Source of the DNA: Streptomyces aurantiacus
GTDB taxonomy: Bacteria; Actinomycetota; Actinomycetes; Streptomycetales; Streptomycetaceae
DNA: 41,598 nt
Assembly: GCF_001418335.1 (NCBI RefSeq)
Contig: NZ_LIPP01000064.1
Location: forward strand, 1 to 41,598
Direction of reading: 5' to 3'
In this document: one piece after another, positions 8,730 through 16,366 of the stretch
Numbering within the stretch: the first letter of the stretch is position 1
How the letters are laid out: each line of letters starts with the position of its first letter
The notes under the pieces: model-generated
Seen by the model: the letters and a program-made list of their open reading frames with translations, nothing else
Databases searched by the model: none
What the model was told of the DNA's origin: nothing
Position numbers and translations under genes: made by a program

Positions 8730-8747
8730 ACGGCCCACAGACGGCCC
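8730..8747 (+). repeat. Candidate integrase arm-type site, left end
   Basis: ACGGCCCACAGACGGCCC occurs here and again at 20136-20153, both on the + strand. It starts 79 bp inside the left repeat. It contains an internal direct duplication of ACGGCCC. In a circular form the two copies would flank the 40-bp core almost symmetrically, as arm sites of tyrosine integrases do. Confidence 0.6.
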
Positions 8748-8919
8748 GCCCCTTGCCGACCGACGGGAGCGTTTCTGCAGGTTGGTGCCCCATAAGCATC
8801 GTGGCCGGACCAGCCGAGAACAAGGCTCCGATCGGGTGTCCGACCGGAGACCTCGGGAAGAATTCGGCGCCGATGGTGACTGGCGTAACATCCGAGCTCA
8901 CGATTGGGGGACGTCGGAC

Positions 8920-10569
8920 ATGTCAACCACGCCAGATCATCCCGCACTTGCGCCGCAGGACCCGGACATGATGAGGCACCTTGACGAGCAATACGGTATG
9001 CGCTTTGTGCGCTACGTATTGGCCCTGCCTGATTCCTGGAATTTGGGCAATTCGGTGACCGTCACGCAAGCCGAGTGGGCTACTACACTGTATCAATTGG
9101 CAGTCTCAACGGAGCAACTAGACAAGGCAAGCCGATGGGTAAATCTTGCCGCCTTGATGAACCGCTACTTCGCCCCTCGTGACGTCTCTTTCGCCGCCTA
9201 CATACGTGGGGAGTGCGGCGGGTCAACCGAAATACCAACCTACGAGAATGATGAAGTAGCCACAACCTTGGTCAAGTTTGCCAGCGACTCCTATGCTGCA
9301 TTCATCATGAAACAGCCAGAGGATGAGTGGAATACGGGATCCATCGTCCATCACCACACCGAACAGCCCAGCATGGCCAACTTCTGCAAGGCTGTACTAA
9401 AGGACCAACAACTCAAGTTCCTTTTCCCCTCACACATCGAAAGCAATTGGGAAGAGAGCGACTTCACCAGCCTGCGCCAGGTTACTTCTCTGGTCTACTT
9501 TGAATCCGGCCAAGGCGGGAGCTTCTCGCTGCCACTACTCGCCTATAACCTGCTCAACTCCGCATACGTGCGGTGCATCATCTACGGCGATGACAGTTAC
9601 GACGCGTACATAAAGATGGTGTCACAAGCCCTGGCTGACGCGCGCAAGATGGCGGCAGGACGCTCGGCAAAAATCCCAGTAGCGCTAGGCCTCTCGAACC
9701 TCTCACTGTCCGAGGTAGACCGGATACCGCTACCCAATGGCTTCCTCAGGAAGGTCACAGAGGAAGACAAGTACCATCTACCACCCAGGTTGGCAGTTGA
9801 CGCTCTACTCATCCTTGAGACCCCGCTGAGGATCGCAGTCAAGACCAGACATCCTGACACCAGGGAAGACGAGAACCCGGAGACATGGGAACGCGTAGTT
9901 GAGCGCTCCCGAAAGTGGAACAGTTCCCTGCAGTGGGACATCGATTGCCACCACTTGGCATTCATGCTGGCCAATAGTGCCAACCATCGAGCAGCAGCTA
10001 TTGAAATTTCTCGCGCAATTGTGAACCCGCTCCACGCAACACCTCATCTCTCATGGCGGGACGAACGGGTACAAACAGCGGCCGCCGTGATGGAGGTTGG
10101 ACCTGAGAGTCGCGAAGCGCTTCGAAAGTGGGTGGATAACGTCACGTCTCGCCATCCGCGAACACTGAGAATCGCAATGCGCCGCATCCTCTCCGCGTCC
10201 ACTTCGCGGACAGACCCCTCTGACTCCTTGGTTGATGCGGTGCTGGCCTGGGAGAACATGTTCAGCGATTCACCAGAAACCACGTTGCGAGTATGCGGGG
10301 CACTTTCACTCCTTTTGCAACCCAATGATCGAGAGAGCAGGAAAGCACTCAACCGAGAGTTGACAGGTATTTATGGAACTCGCAGCGCAATTGTGCACGG
10401 GAACGCGAACGAACCGGCTCCAGAGACGGTAAGAAGCCATGGCGATAGAGCACTCGAAGTCGCCGTTCAAGCCATGCGCCAGCTACACGAGAACCCGCAC
10501 CTACTCAACTACAACAACTCAAGCGCACGCGGAAAAGATGTTCTTCTGGGCTTGGTGGATATCAGATAG
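8920..10569 (+). CDS. Large protein with C-terminal HEPN-type (ApeA-like) domain; possible defence cargo
   Basis: This 549-residue protein is soluble, with no signal or membrane segment. The only recognisable part is the last ~100 residues: a helical region containing IYGTRSAIVHGN, with R488 and H493 forming the R-x4-H motif of HEPN ribonucleases. This context (LTGIYGTRSxIVHG) is like the HEPN domain of the anti-phage protein ApeA and related proteins. The N-terminal 430 residues are unassigned. The gene has clearly lower GC and a freer third position than its neighbours, a sign of separate origin, and lies directly inside the left end of the element, a usual place for cargo. ATG 8920 follows a GGGGGA ribosome-binding site. 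RNA cleavage is inferred from the motif. Confidence 0.7.
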   Translation: MSTTPDHPALAPQDPDMMRHLDEQYGMRFVRYVLALPDSWNLGNSVTVTQAEWATTLYQLAVSTEQLDKASRWVNLAALMNRYFAPRDVSFAAYIRGECGGSTEIPTYENDEVATTLVKFASDSYAAFIMKQPEDEWNTGSIVHHHTEQPSMANFCKAVLKDQQLKFLFPSHIESNWEESDFTSLRQVTSLVYFESGQGGSFSLPLLAYNLLNSAYVRCIIYGDDSYDAYIKMVSQALADARKMAAGRSAKIPVALGLSNLSLSEVDRIPLPNGFLRKVTEEDKYHLPPRLAVDALLILETPLRIAVKTRHPDTREDENPETWERVVERSRKWNSSLQWDIDCHHLAFMLANSANHRAAAIEISRAIVNPLHATPHLSWRDERVQTAAAVMEVGPESREALRKWVDNVTSRHPRTLRIAMRRILSASTSRTDPSDSLVDAVLAWENMFSDSPETTLRVCGALSLLLQPNDRESRKALNRELTGIYGTRSAIVHGNANEPAPETVRSHGDRALEVAVQAMRQLHENPHLLNYNNSSARGKDVLLGLVDIR

Positions 10570-10809
10570 AAGGCACAAGCAAGCCGCTACTTACTCCGAA
10601 CCAATTTTCAAACTGTCCAGGAAGCGACATCCAGGCTAGAGGTCGACCCGCCTTCTATGCCTTACTGGACACGTGGGGCCACTGCGGCGGTGCGGGTGTT
10701 CCTCACAGTGGGGTCCTCCCTTGGATTCCACGAGTTTTGGGGCGACCATGAAGCAACCACAGCGTGCAAGGCTTGAGCCCGACAACGGCAAGACGGAGAG
10801 GGAGAGCGA

Positions 10810-11277
10810 GTGTCACAGCAGGCGAGCCCTCGGGGGACTTTCCTGAAGATCGCGGAGGTGGTGAAGGCTCAGATCGAGTCCGATCCGGCGATGGCGGAGC
10901 TTCCGTCGGCTGCGGACCTCATGCGTGATCATGGAGTGTCGCGCGGTGTCGCACTCCGCGTGTTCGGTGCGCTTCAGAGTGACGGGGTCGCGGAGCCGGT
11001 ACCCGGCGGTCGCTGGCGGGTGGTGCGCGAAGGTCAGCGCGAGGATCGTCGTCCTCTCGCCGAGCGCATCGCAGACATCATTGCGGATGACCGCCTTGAT
11101 GTCGGGGCAGAGTTCCCGAGTGCGTCAGCGTTGAGCGTGAAGTTCGGCGTATCGCGACCCACGGTGAGCAAGGCTCTAGACAAGTTGGAGGCGGCCGGGT
11201 GGCTGTCGGAGGGAAGCCAGGGCAAGGTGCGAACGGTGCGCGCCGTACCGAGCCGAGAGGAGCGTCTCCAGCGGTGA
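10810..11277 (+). CDS. GntR-family regulator with two winged-helix domains
   Basis: This 155-residue protein has two GntR-type winged helix-turn-helix units in tandem (about residues 8-70 and 77-145). Each carries the diagnostic recognition sequence: LPSAADLMRDHGVSRG in the first, FPSASALSVKFGVSRPTVSK in the second. It lacks the usual GntR effector-binding domain. KorSA-type GntR regulators of AICEs control transfer and excision genes; a similar role is likely, but the double-HTH layout without a ligand domain is not that of a classic Kor. The GTG start has a GGAGAG-rich ribosome-binding site. The stop overlaps the start of the HD gene (GTGA), so the two are coupled. Confidence 0.85.
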   Translation: MSQQASPRGTFLKIAEVVKAQIESDPAMAELPSAADLMRDHGVSRGVALRVFGALQSDGVAEPVPGGRWRVVREGQREDRRPLAERIADIIADDRLDVGAEFPSASALSVKFGVSRPTVSKALDKLEAAGWLSEGSQGKVRTVRAVPSREERLQR

Positions 11278-11846
11278 GCCGCACGGGACTGACGGAGTGG
11301 GCCTACCCGCTCGCAGAGTCGCTGCTCGCTGAGCCGCTGCCCCGCCGCTGGAAGCACTCCCTGGGAGTCGCGGAGCGAGCGCGAACCATTGCTGCCGTGC
11401 TCGGCTCGGACTCAGAGCTATTGGAAGCTGCCGCGGTGCTCCATGACATCGGCTACGCACCGGACCTGGCCAAGACCGGCTTTCATCCACTGGACGGCGC
11501 CCGGTACCTCCGCGACGTGGCACAAGCCGACGAGCGGGTCATACGCCTGGTCGCACACCACTCGTGCGCCTGGATGGAGGCGGAAGCCCGAGGGCTCCGC
11601 GAGGAGTTGGAGTCAGAGTTCCCGCGCGAGACACCGGAACTCACGGATGCCCTCTGCTACTGCGACATGAACACCACGCCGGACGGCACCACGACTGGCC
11701 CCGTCGACCGCGTGAACGAGATTGCGGGGCGCTACGGGCCAGACAGCCTCATCGGCACGTTCATCCGCCGCGCCGAGCCCGAGATCCTGGCAAGCACGGC
11801 GCGCGTGCTCGAACGGCTCGCCGCCACCCAGCGTCAGCCGATGTAG
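11274..11846 (+). CDS. HD-domain phosphohydrolase
   Basis: This 190-residue protein has all metal ligands of the HD superfamily: H28 (RWKHSLGV), H57-D58 (LHDIG), H95/H96 (VAHHSCAW) and D131 (CYCDMN). HD proteins of this size hydrolyse nucleotides, cyclic nucleotides or phosphate esters; the substrate is unknown. Its start overlaps the GntR gene by 4 bp, and a GAGGAG ribosome-binding site lies within that gene, so it is co-expressed with the regulator. Its last 13 bp overlap the 3' end of the converging Nudix gene. HD and Nudix genes next to the regulators are a recurrent arrangement in Streptomyces AICEs. Confidence 0.88.
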   Translation: MSRTGLTEWAYPLAESLLAEPLPRRWKHSLGVAERARTIAAVLGSDSELLEAAAVLHDIGYAPDLAKTGFHPLDGARYLRDVAQADERVIRLVAHHSCAWMEAEARGLREELESEFPRETPELTDALCYCDMNTTPDGTTTGPVDRVNEIAGRYGPDSLIGTFIRRAEPEILASTARVLERLAATQRQPM

Positions 11847-12307
11847 GGAGCCATCCGCGTCCGGTCCATCGCGTGCTGAATCCTCAGTTGCATGGTCGGG
11901 TGAACGTCGTACTGAGACAGGTCCGCTGGATCGACCCAGCGGACCTGAGTCGTTTCGTTGCTCGTACGGACGTCGCCACCCACCGGCCGCGCACGGAAGC
12001 ACATGCTGAACTGCTGTCGGACCTCGCCGTCGTCGTACTGAAGCACGTGCGCGGGGTCGGTGTAGATCCCGCACAGCTCGATGACCTCCACCTTGATGCC
12101 GGTCTCTTCCCAGACCTCCCGCACCACGGTGTCGCTGATGAACTCGCCTGCATCGTGGCCCCCGCCGGGAAGCGCCCAACGCCCGTTGTCGGAGCGCTTG
12201 ATGAGGAGCACCTGTCCCGCAGAGTTCTGCACGAACGCTACGACGGACGGAACCACCGAATTGGCCGGCGGGGCGTCGGGGTTGTGGAAGTGATCGATGC
12301 GTCCCAT
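11834..12307 (-). CDS. Nudix hydrolase of the AICE (Pif-like position)
   Basis: This 157-residue protein has a perfect Nudix box: G49-x5-E55-x7-R63-E64-V-x-E67-E68-x-G70-I71. Nudix enzymes cleave nucleoside diphosphates linked to another moiety. In the Streptomyces element pSAM2 the Nudix protein Pif blocks redundant transfer between cells that carry the element, so an immunity or signalling function is a reasonable guess, not a demonstrated one. The gene starts 2 bp after the stop of the XRE regulator gene and is therefore translationally coupled to it. Its 3' end overlaps the converging HD gene by 13 bp. Confidence 0.88.
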   Translation of the reverse strand: MGRIDHFHNPDAPPANSVVPSVVAFVQNSAGQVLLIKRSDNGRWALPGGGHDAGEFISDTVVREVWEETGIKVEVIELCGIYTDPAHVLQYDDGEVRQQFSMCFRARPVGGDVRTSNETTQVRWVDPADLSQYDVHPTMQLRIQHAMDRTRMAPYIG

Positions 12308-12309
12308 GC

Positions 12310-13083
12310 TCAGGCTCCCTTGAAGTCGGCTTCCGTTGCCTGGCGTGCTCCTCCCCAGGTCTGTTCGATGCTATTGGCATAGGTGTCGAACAGGCCGCCG
12401 CCCGGCAGTCGCCGTAAGTGAAGAACAGGAGCCATGTACGCGGCGACGCCGTAGACATGGGTGTTCACCAGGATCTCGTCATCCGCGCGGTACAGGGAGT
12501 TGTAGAGCGTGGCCTCATGCAGCCGAAACCCTATCTCCGGATGACTCTCGAACAGCGGGCGGTAGTTGACCAGGGCGTTACGGATCTTGCCGTCCATGAT
12601 GCCGTGCCCCTCATCGATGCCGCGCTGCTTCACTGCTGGGCACTTGGGATCCCCCAGCAGGATGCGCACCTGCGTCGGCCCCATGTGCCCTCCCAGTTCC
12701 ACCTTCTTCCTGAGGAGGTCAAGGAATTGGGGGTCCTCGGATAGAAACAGCCCTGAGTACACGAGGACATCGAGATACCGCTCAGCACGCCCGTACATCT
12801 CGCGCCAGAGCCCGGACGGGACCATGTGGCGGTGCGGATAGACGGTAACGATCTCCGCCTTGCTCAGGTCTGCGGCACTGTCCACGGCACGGGTGTCGTC
12901 CCACAGGGTCGTCACGTCCACCTTGAGCGCCGACGCCGTTGCGTACTGGTGTCGCCGGTAAGGCACCTTCCCCTGCGTGATCCAGCGCTCGACCGTCTTT
13001 GGGTTGACCTCGATCTTCTCGGCCAGGTCGTGCACCGTCATGCCGCGCGCCAACAGGGCTGACCTCAAACGCTCGTTGGACAT
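12310..13083 (-). CDS. XRE-family regulator with C-terminal DUF5919-like domain
   Basis: This 257-residue protein starts with a helix-turn-helix (residues 5-60; LAEKIEVNPKTVERWITQGK) of the XRE type. The remainder, with segments such as VYSGLFLSEDPQF and VRILLGDP, resembles the DUF5919/phospholipase-D-like sensor domain found on mobile-element regulators in actinomycetes. No catalytic HKD motif is evident. ATG at 13083 has a GGGGGTAGAG ribosome-binding site. It is co-transcribed with the Nudix gene and divergent from a promoter at 13239-13268 overlapped by a palindrome, which is a candidate operator. It probably holds the element in its quiescent state. Confidence 0.85.
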   Translation of the reverse strand: MSNERLRSALLARGMTVHDLAEKIEVNPKTVERWITQGKVPYRRHQYATASALKVDVTTLWDDTRAVDSAADLSKAEIVTVYPHRHMVPSGLWREMYGRAERYLDVLVYSGLFLSEDPQFLDLLRKKVELGGHMGPTQVRILLGDPKCPAVKQRGIDEGHGIMDGKIRNALVNYRPLFESHPEIGFRLHEATLYNSLYRADDEILVNTHVYGVAAYMAPVLHLRRLPGGGLFDTYANSIEQTWGGARQATEADFKGA

Positions 13084-13238
13084 CTCTACCCCCGATGGGA
13101 CGTCTAGGGACCTCTTGACGGTAACGAGATCGACCTGAGCTGTGCCATGGACGGGGTGATCAACTCCCCTGACCTGCAGCGATTCTGATGGTGCGCCAAG
13201 AAGTCCCGACTCAAAGCCAAGAAATCTTGTCGGCCTAC

Positions 13239-13274
13239 TTGACGCCACCTCGATGCAGTACCTGTAATACAGGT
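13239..13274 (+). promoter_or_regulatory. Promoter with overlapping palindromic operator
   Basis: TTGACG (13239-13244) and TGTAAT (13263-13268) are 18 bp apart and point to the + strand. The perfect palindrome ACCTGT-aat-ACAGGT (13260-13274) covers the -10 box, so a dimeric repressor bound here would block transcription. The divergent XRE protein or the GntR protein is the natural candidate. Confidence 0.6.
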
Positions 13275-13610
13275 GCCGCATGTGGGCCCGGAAGGGCTTC
13301 ACCGGCTGTGTTCGCAAGTGCTTGACCTGCAAGACCGCACGACCCAGGAGCCCCGCATCGGACGGGGGGAGGCGACCCGGCGCCTTGGCATTCACCGGAG
13401 GGCTCAGACCGAAAGGTCACGTCTCCATACGCCTACTTCGAGGCCGGACAGCTCTACCTGACACGGGAGCGCGGTCGCGATGAAGGAGACACGCACCACC
13501 CCAACTTCCGCCGCACCTTGGTGCGCCGGCCGGTTGCCTGAACTGCACCTCTCGCAGGTGCGGTGAGGGGGAGCCGCGCTCCGTTGGCTCGCAAGGCACG
13601 ACCACATCGA

Positions 13611-13651
13611 GGGACGGCCGTCTCTCACCACTTCACGACCGCGGCCGTCCC
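13611..13651. other. Intergenic hairpin 1 of the element
   Basis: A perfect 10-bp stem GGGACGGCCG/CGGCCGTCCC (13611-13620 with 13642-13651) closes a 21-base loop with CTCTCACCA. It stands 47 bp before the DUF4097 start. Similar hairpins precede two further transcription units of the element, at 14511 and 17548. Confidence 0.7.
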
Positions 13652-13698
13652 GTTCGCACGTTCCGTGTCCCACTCCAACGCCCTTGAGGAGCTTGACC

Positions 13699-14472
13699 AT
13701 GACCGAACGCACCTTAACCTCGCAGACCTCCGGCCCGATCGTGCTGGGCATGTCGCTGCCGGTCGGCGACGTCCGTGTGCAGGTGCTCAGCAGCGTCACG
13801 ACCGCCCGCATCACGCTGCACACCGACGACAGCACGGGGCCCGCGGCCGACGCGGTCAACCGGGCCCGCACTCGCCAGGACGGGCAGGCGCTGGCCGTCG
13901 AGGTGCCGGAGATGCCGGGCAACGTGATGGTGCAGAGCACCCGCGGCAACCGCATCGTGCAGAGCGTCGGCACGGTCTACGGATCGGTGACGGGCGTGAC
14001 CATCATCAACGGCCGCGTGGTCACCGGTGGCGGCAGCAACATGCAGACGGTCAGCCCCATCACGGCCACGGTCACGCTGCCCGTCGGGTCTTCCCTCGCG
14101 GTGGTCTCTACCTCCGCGGACGCGTTCGTGTCCGGCGACGTCGACCGGATGGAGTTCCGCTCCGTCTCCGGCGACCTGGACGCCGGTGGCGTCCGGCAGC
14201 TCTCCGCGAACACCACCTCCGGAGACATCAGCGTCGGCCGCGTGACCGAGCAGGTCGCCGCCCACTCCGTCTCCGGCGACATCGAGGTGCACCTCTACAA
14301 CGGCCGCGCCGCGAACCTGAACACCACCTCCGGCGACATCGCCGTGACGGCCACCGGCGCCGCCTCCGGCACCGTGAGCGCCCACTCCGTCTCCGGTGAC
14401 GTCCGGATCTCCGGCGCCCGCCACCTGAGCGTGTCCGCCAACAGCGTCTCCGGGCGCGTCCGCAACCGCTGA
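13699..14472 (+). CDS. DUF4097-type beta-strand-repeat protein
   Basis: This 257-residue protein ends in a ladder of short repeats alternating SVSGD and NTTSGD units (about residues 150-257), which predict a right-handed beta-helix as in DUF4097 'adhesin' proteins. There is no signal peptide or membrane helix, so despite the name it is probably cytoplasmic. Members are frequent on Streptomyces AICEs between the regulators and the spd genes; their function is unknown. ATG 13699 has a GAGGAG ribosome-binding site 8 bases upstream. A strong hairpin (14511-14547) follows, so it is likely monocistronic. Confidence 0.8.
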   Translation: MTERTLTSQTSGPIVLGMSLPVGDVRVQVLSSVTTARITLHTDDSTGPAADAVNRARTRQDGQALAVEVPEMPGNVMVQSTRGNRIVQSVGTVYGSVTGVTIINGRVVTGGGSNMQTVSPITATVTLPVGSSLAVVSTSADAFVSGDVDRMEFRSVSGDLDAGGVRQLSANTTSGDISVGRVTEQVAAHSVSGDIEVHLYNGRAANLNTTSGDIAVTATGAASGTVSAHSVSGDVRISGARHLSVSANSVSGRVRNR

Positions 14473-14510
14473 CCCGCGCCACCGCCCCGCACGGGGCCGC
14501 TCATCCCCCC

Positions 14511-14547
14511 GGGCCGGTCGCCTCTCACCAACCACCGCGACCGGCCC
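14511..14547. terminator. Intergenic hairpin 2 (11-bp stem) after the DUF4097 gene
   Basis: GGGCCGGTCGC (14511-14521) pairs perfectly with GCGACCGGCCC (14537-14547) around a 15-base loop that shares CTCTCACCA with hairpin 1. It lies between the DUF4097 stop and the spd-like operon and is a plausible terminator. Confidence 0.7.
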
Positions 14548-14583
14548 GGCCTTCCCTGTCCCTCCATCTTCCGGAGATCTGTC

Positions 14584-14895
14584 ATGCGTAGCTACATCGG
14601 TCACCACCTGGTCGTGAACGACGTCGAGTTCGAGGAGCTGGCGTTCGGCTTCGACGAGTGGCCCACGGGCCTGGACATCGAACTGTTCCGCGGTCCGCTC
14701 CGGCCGGAGACGGCCGACCAGCGGCAGGCGCGTGAGGACGCGGCCCGCGACATCATCACCGACCTGTTCGAGCAGGGCGAGGCCGGTGACGAGACCGCCG
14801 CCTGGGACGCCCTGTACGCCGACGCCCTCACCCACACCGTGCCCTTCCTGAAGGCCGCGGCCCGTGCCGAGAGCACCGGATCGGAGGCGACATGA
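14584..14895 (+). CDS. Small acidic element protein of unknown function
   Basis: This 103-residue protein is acidic and mostly helical in its second half; no domain or motif is recognised. ATG 14584 has a CCGGAG ribosome-binding site. It opens a tightly packed run of five genes (14584-17528) in which each start overlaps the previous stop. Its own stop overlaps the start of the Pycsar-like gene (ATGA). This position, at the head of the spd-like operon, suggests a role in transfer or maintenance, but nothing in the sequence proves it. Confidence 0.75.
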   Translation: MRSYIGHHLVVNDVEFEELAFGFDEWPTGLDIELFRGPLRPETADQRQAREDAARDIITDLFEQGEAGDETAAWDALYADALTHTVPFLKAAARAESTGSEAT

Positions 14896-15338
14896 GCGCC
14901 CAGGACACCATGCTCGCCGCCGCTCACGCGGAGGTGAAGGCAGAGATCACGCGGACCGACACCAAGACCGGTCTGCTGCTCGCGTTCGTCGGTGCGGTCC
15001 TCGCCGGATCGTGGACGGTCGCCAAGGACATGCCGCTCAACCTCGCCGCCTGCCTCGCGGGCGGTCTCGGCATGACGCTGCTGGTTGCGGCGGCCGGTCT
15101 GCTGCTGCGGTCGGTGCGCCCGAACCTGCGCGGTAGGCACGGCTTCCCGCTGTGGGCCACGCTCACCGCCGAACAGATCACCGCCGCCCTGGCCACCGAC
15201 CGGGCCACGGACATTGCGGGCCTATCCCGTATCGCGGTCGCCAAGTTCACCGGCCTGCGCCGCGCGGTCGACCTGACCTGTGCAGGCGGCACGCTGCTCA
15301 TCCTCGCAGCCCTGACCACCGCGGGAGGTGCGGCATGA
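14892..15338 (+). CDS. Pycsar-effector-family-like small membrane protein
   Basis: This 148-residue protein has an N-terminal amphipathic helix with the K-x-E/D-x-K pattern (VKAEITRTDTKTG) running into a first membrane helix (about 28-46), a second at about 53-75, a cytoplasmic segment of ~50 residues and a third helix near the C-terminus (128-146). This is the layout of the DUF5706/Pycsar effector family, whose defence members depolarise the membrane on binding cyclic pyrimidines. No pyrimidine cyclase gene is present, so it may be an orphan or a transfer (spread) protein that shares the fold. Start and stop overlap the neighbouring genes (ATGA both times). Confidence 0.65.
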   Translation: MSAQDTMLAAAHAEVKAEITRTDTKTGLLLAFVGAVLAGSWTVAKDMPLNLAACLAGGLGMTLLVAAAGLLLRSVRPNLRGRHGFPLWATLTAEQITAALATDRATDIAGLSRIAVAKFTGLRRAVDLTCAGGTLLILAALTTAGGAA

Positions 15339-16366
15339 ACGCCACACCCCTTACCCCCGAGGCGCCCGCTCCTGGGGTGCCGCCGCTGACCAAGCCTGAG
15401 ATGGGGCTCGCCGGTATCGGCGCGCTCGCCGCGGCCGGAGTCGGCGCGCTCGGTCTGATCTCCTCCTTCGACGCCGTGTCCGAGGCTGCAACCCGCTGGG
15501 GTTTCAGCGAGGCATGGATGCTGCCGGTCGGTATCGACGTTGCTATCCCGGTGTTCACCGTGGCCAACCTGCTGTTGATCCGGATGGACATGGCGCTCGC
15601 GTGGGTGCGGTTCGTGCCCTGGGTGCTCACCCTGATCACCTGCGGGCTCAACGTCGCCGCCGGACACGACGTGTGGGCGAAGGTCGCTCACGGCACCATG
15701 CCGCTGCTGTGGGTCGTGTTCTCCGAGATCGGCGCGCACATCTACGCCGTCCGCATCGGCGCGGCCACCGGCCGCCGCATGGAAAAGATCCGCTTCTCCC
15801 GCTGGCTGCTGGCCTTCCCTTCCACGTTCGCGCTGTGGCGCCGGATGACGCTGTGGGAGGTCACCTCCTACACGGAGGCGCTGGCGCGGGAGAAGGAGCG
15901 GCAGTTGGCCCGCGCGGACCTGCGCGAGCGCTACGGCCGCAAGTGGCGGACCAAGACCCCGCGGCGCGAGCGCGTGATGCTGCGCATGGGCGACCTCACC
16001 CCCGGCATTGAGCAGGAGACGCCCGCACCGCCCCCGGCGGGGAATCGGCCGGCACAACGGCCCGCGGCCACGCCGCGCCCGCGCCGTCAGCCCAAGCCGA
16101 AGCCCAAGGGCACTGCGCAGCGCTCCTTTGAAGAGCTGCTGAGCGAGGCGCGCACGCTCACCGCGGAGTGGACGGATGCGGAGCTGAACGCGGAAGCCGT
16201 CCGTACCGCGGTCCACTGCTCGGCCGCCAACGCCCGCAAGCTCCGTGACGCGCTGAAGACCGAGCGCGCCGACGGCCGCCCGCTGCACGCGGTCGACAAC
16301 GCCGTTACCGGTTCGCGTCAGTCCGACGCGACCGACAACGACAGCATCGAGGGGGCGGCGGCATGA
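15335..16366 (+). CDS. DUF2637 membrane protein (SpdB-like plasmid spread protein)
   Basis: This 343-residue protein has four to five hydrophobic helices in its first 150 residues, the DUF2637 region found in Streptomyces mobile-element spread proteins. It continues into a basic, Pro/Lys/Arg-rich linker (about 225-260) and a helical C-terminal part with SAANARKLRDALK, which resembles a helix-turn-helix. Spd proteins help distribute conjugative DNA along the mycelium, and DNA binding by the tail would fit. ATG 15335 overlaps the preceding stop, with GGGAGG as ribosome-binding site. The next gene overlaps its stop. A transfer function requires a TraB translocase, which is no longer intact here. 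Confidence 0.8.
   Translation: MNATPLTPEAPAPGVPPLTKPEMGLAGIGALAAAGVGALGLISSFDAVSEAATRWGFSEAWMLPVGIDVAIPVFTVANLLLIRMDMALAWVRFVPWVLTLITCGLNVAAGHDVWAKVAHGTMPLLWVVFSEIGAHIYAVRIGAATGRRMEKIRFSRWLLAFPSTFALWRRMTLWEVTSYTEALAREKERQLARADLRERYGRKWRTKTPRRERVMLRMGDLTPGIEQETPAPPPAGNRPAQRPAATPRPRRQPKPKPKGTAQRSFEELLSEARTLTAEWTDAELNAEAVRTAVHCSAANARKLRDALKTERADGRPLHAVDNAVTGSRQSDATDNDSIEGAAA

Larger units (their letters stand above)
13084..13698. other. 615-bp control region between divergent XRE and DUF4097 genes
   Basis: No convincing gene fills this stretch. It holds a promoter/operator (13239-13274), a long hairpin (13611-13651) and a small GCACCT/AGGTGC inverted repeat near 13546-13562. Three short overlapping + strand frames follow the promoter: GTG 13274 or ATG 13280, both open to about 13461-13483, and a third open up to about 13542. 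The third encodes a protein-like segment (PYAYFEAGQLYLTRE) without a start. This could be a frame-shifted remnant of a small element gene. Confidence 0.5.

Noticed and set aside
8631..8891. N-terminal extension of RlmN into the element
   Set aside because: The frame is open but carries no family similarity, and the canonical MPKPGEL start lies at 8630. The extension arose by chance from integration.
14892..15338. A complete Pycsar defence system
   Set aside because: No pyrimidine cyclase gene is adjacent; the protein alone does not make a Pycsar system.
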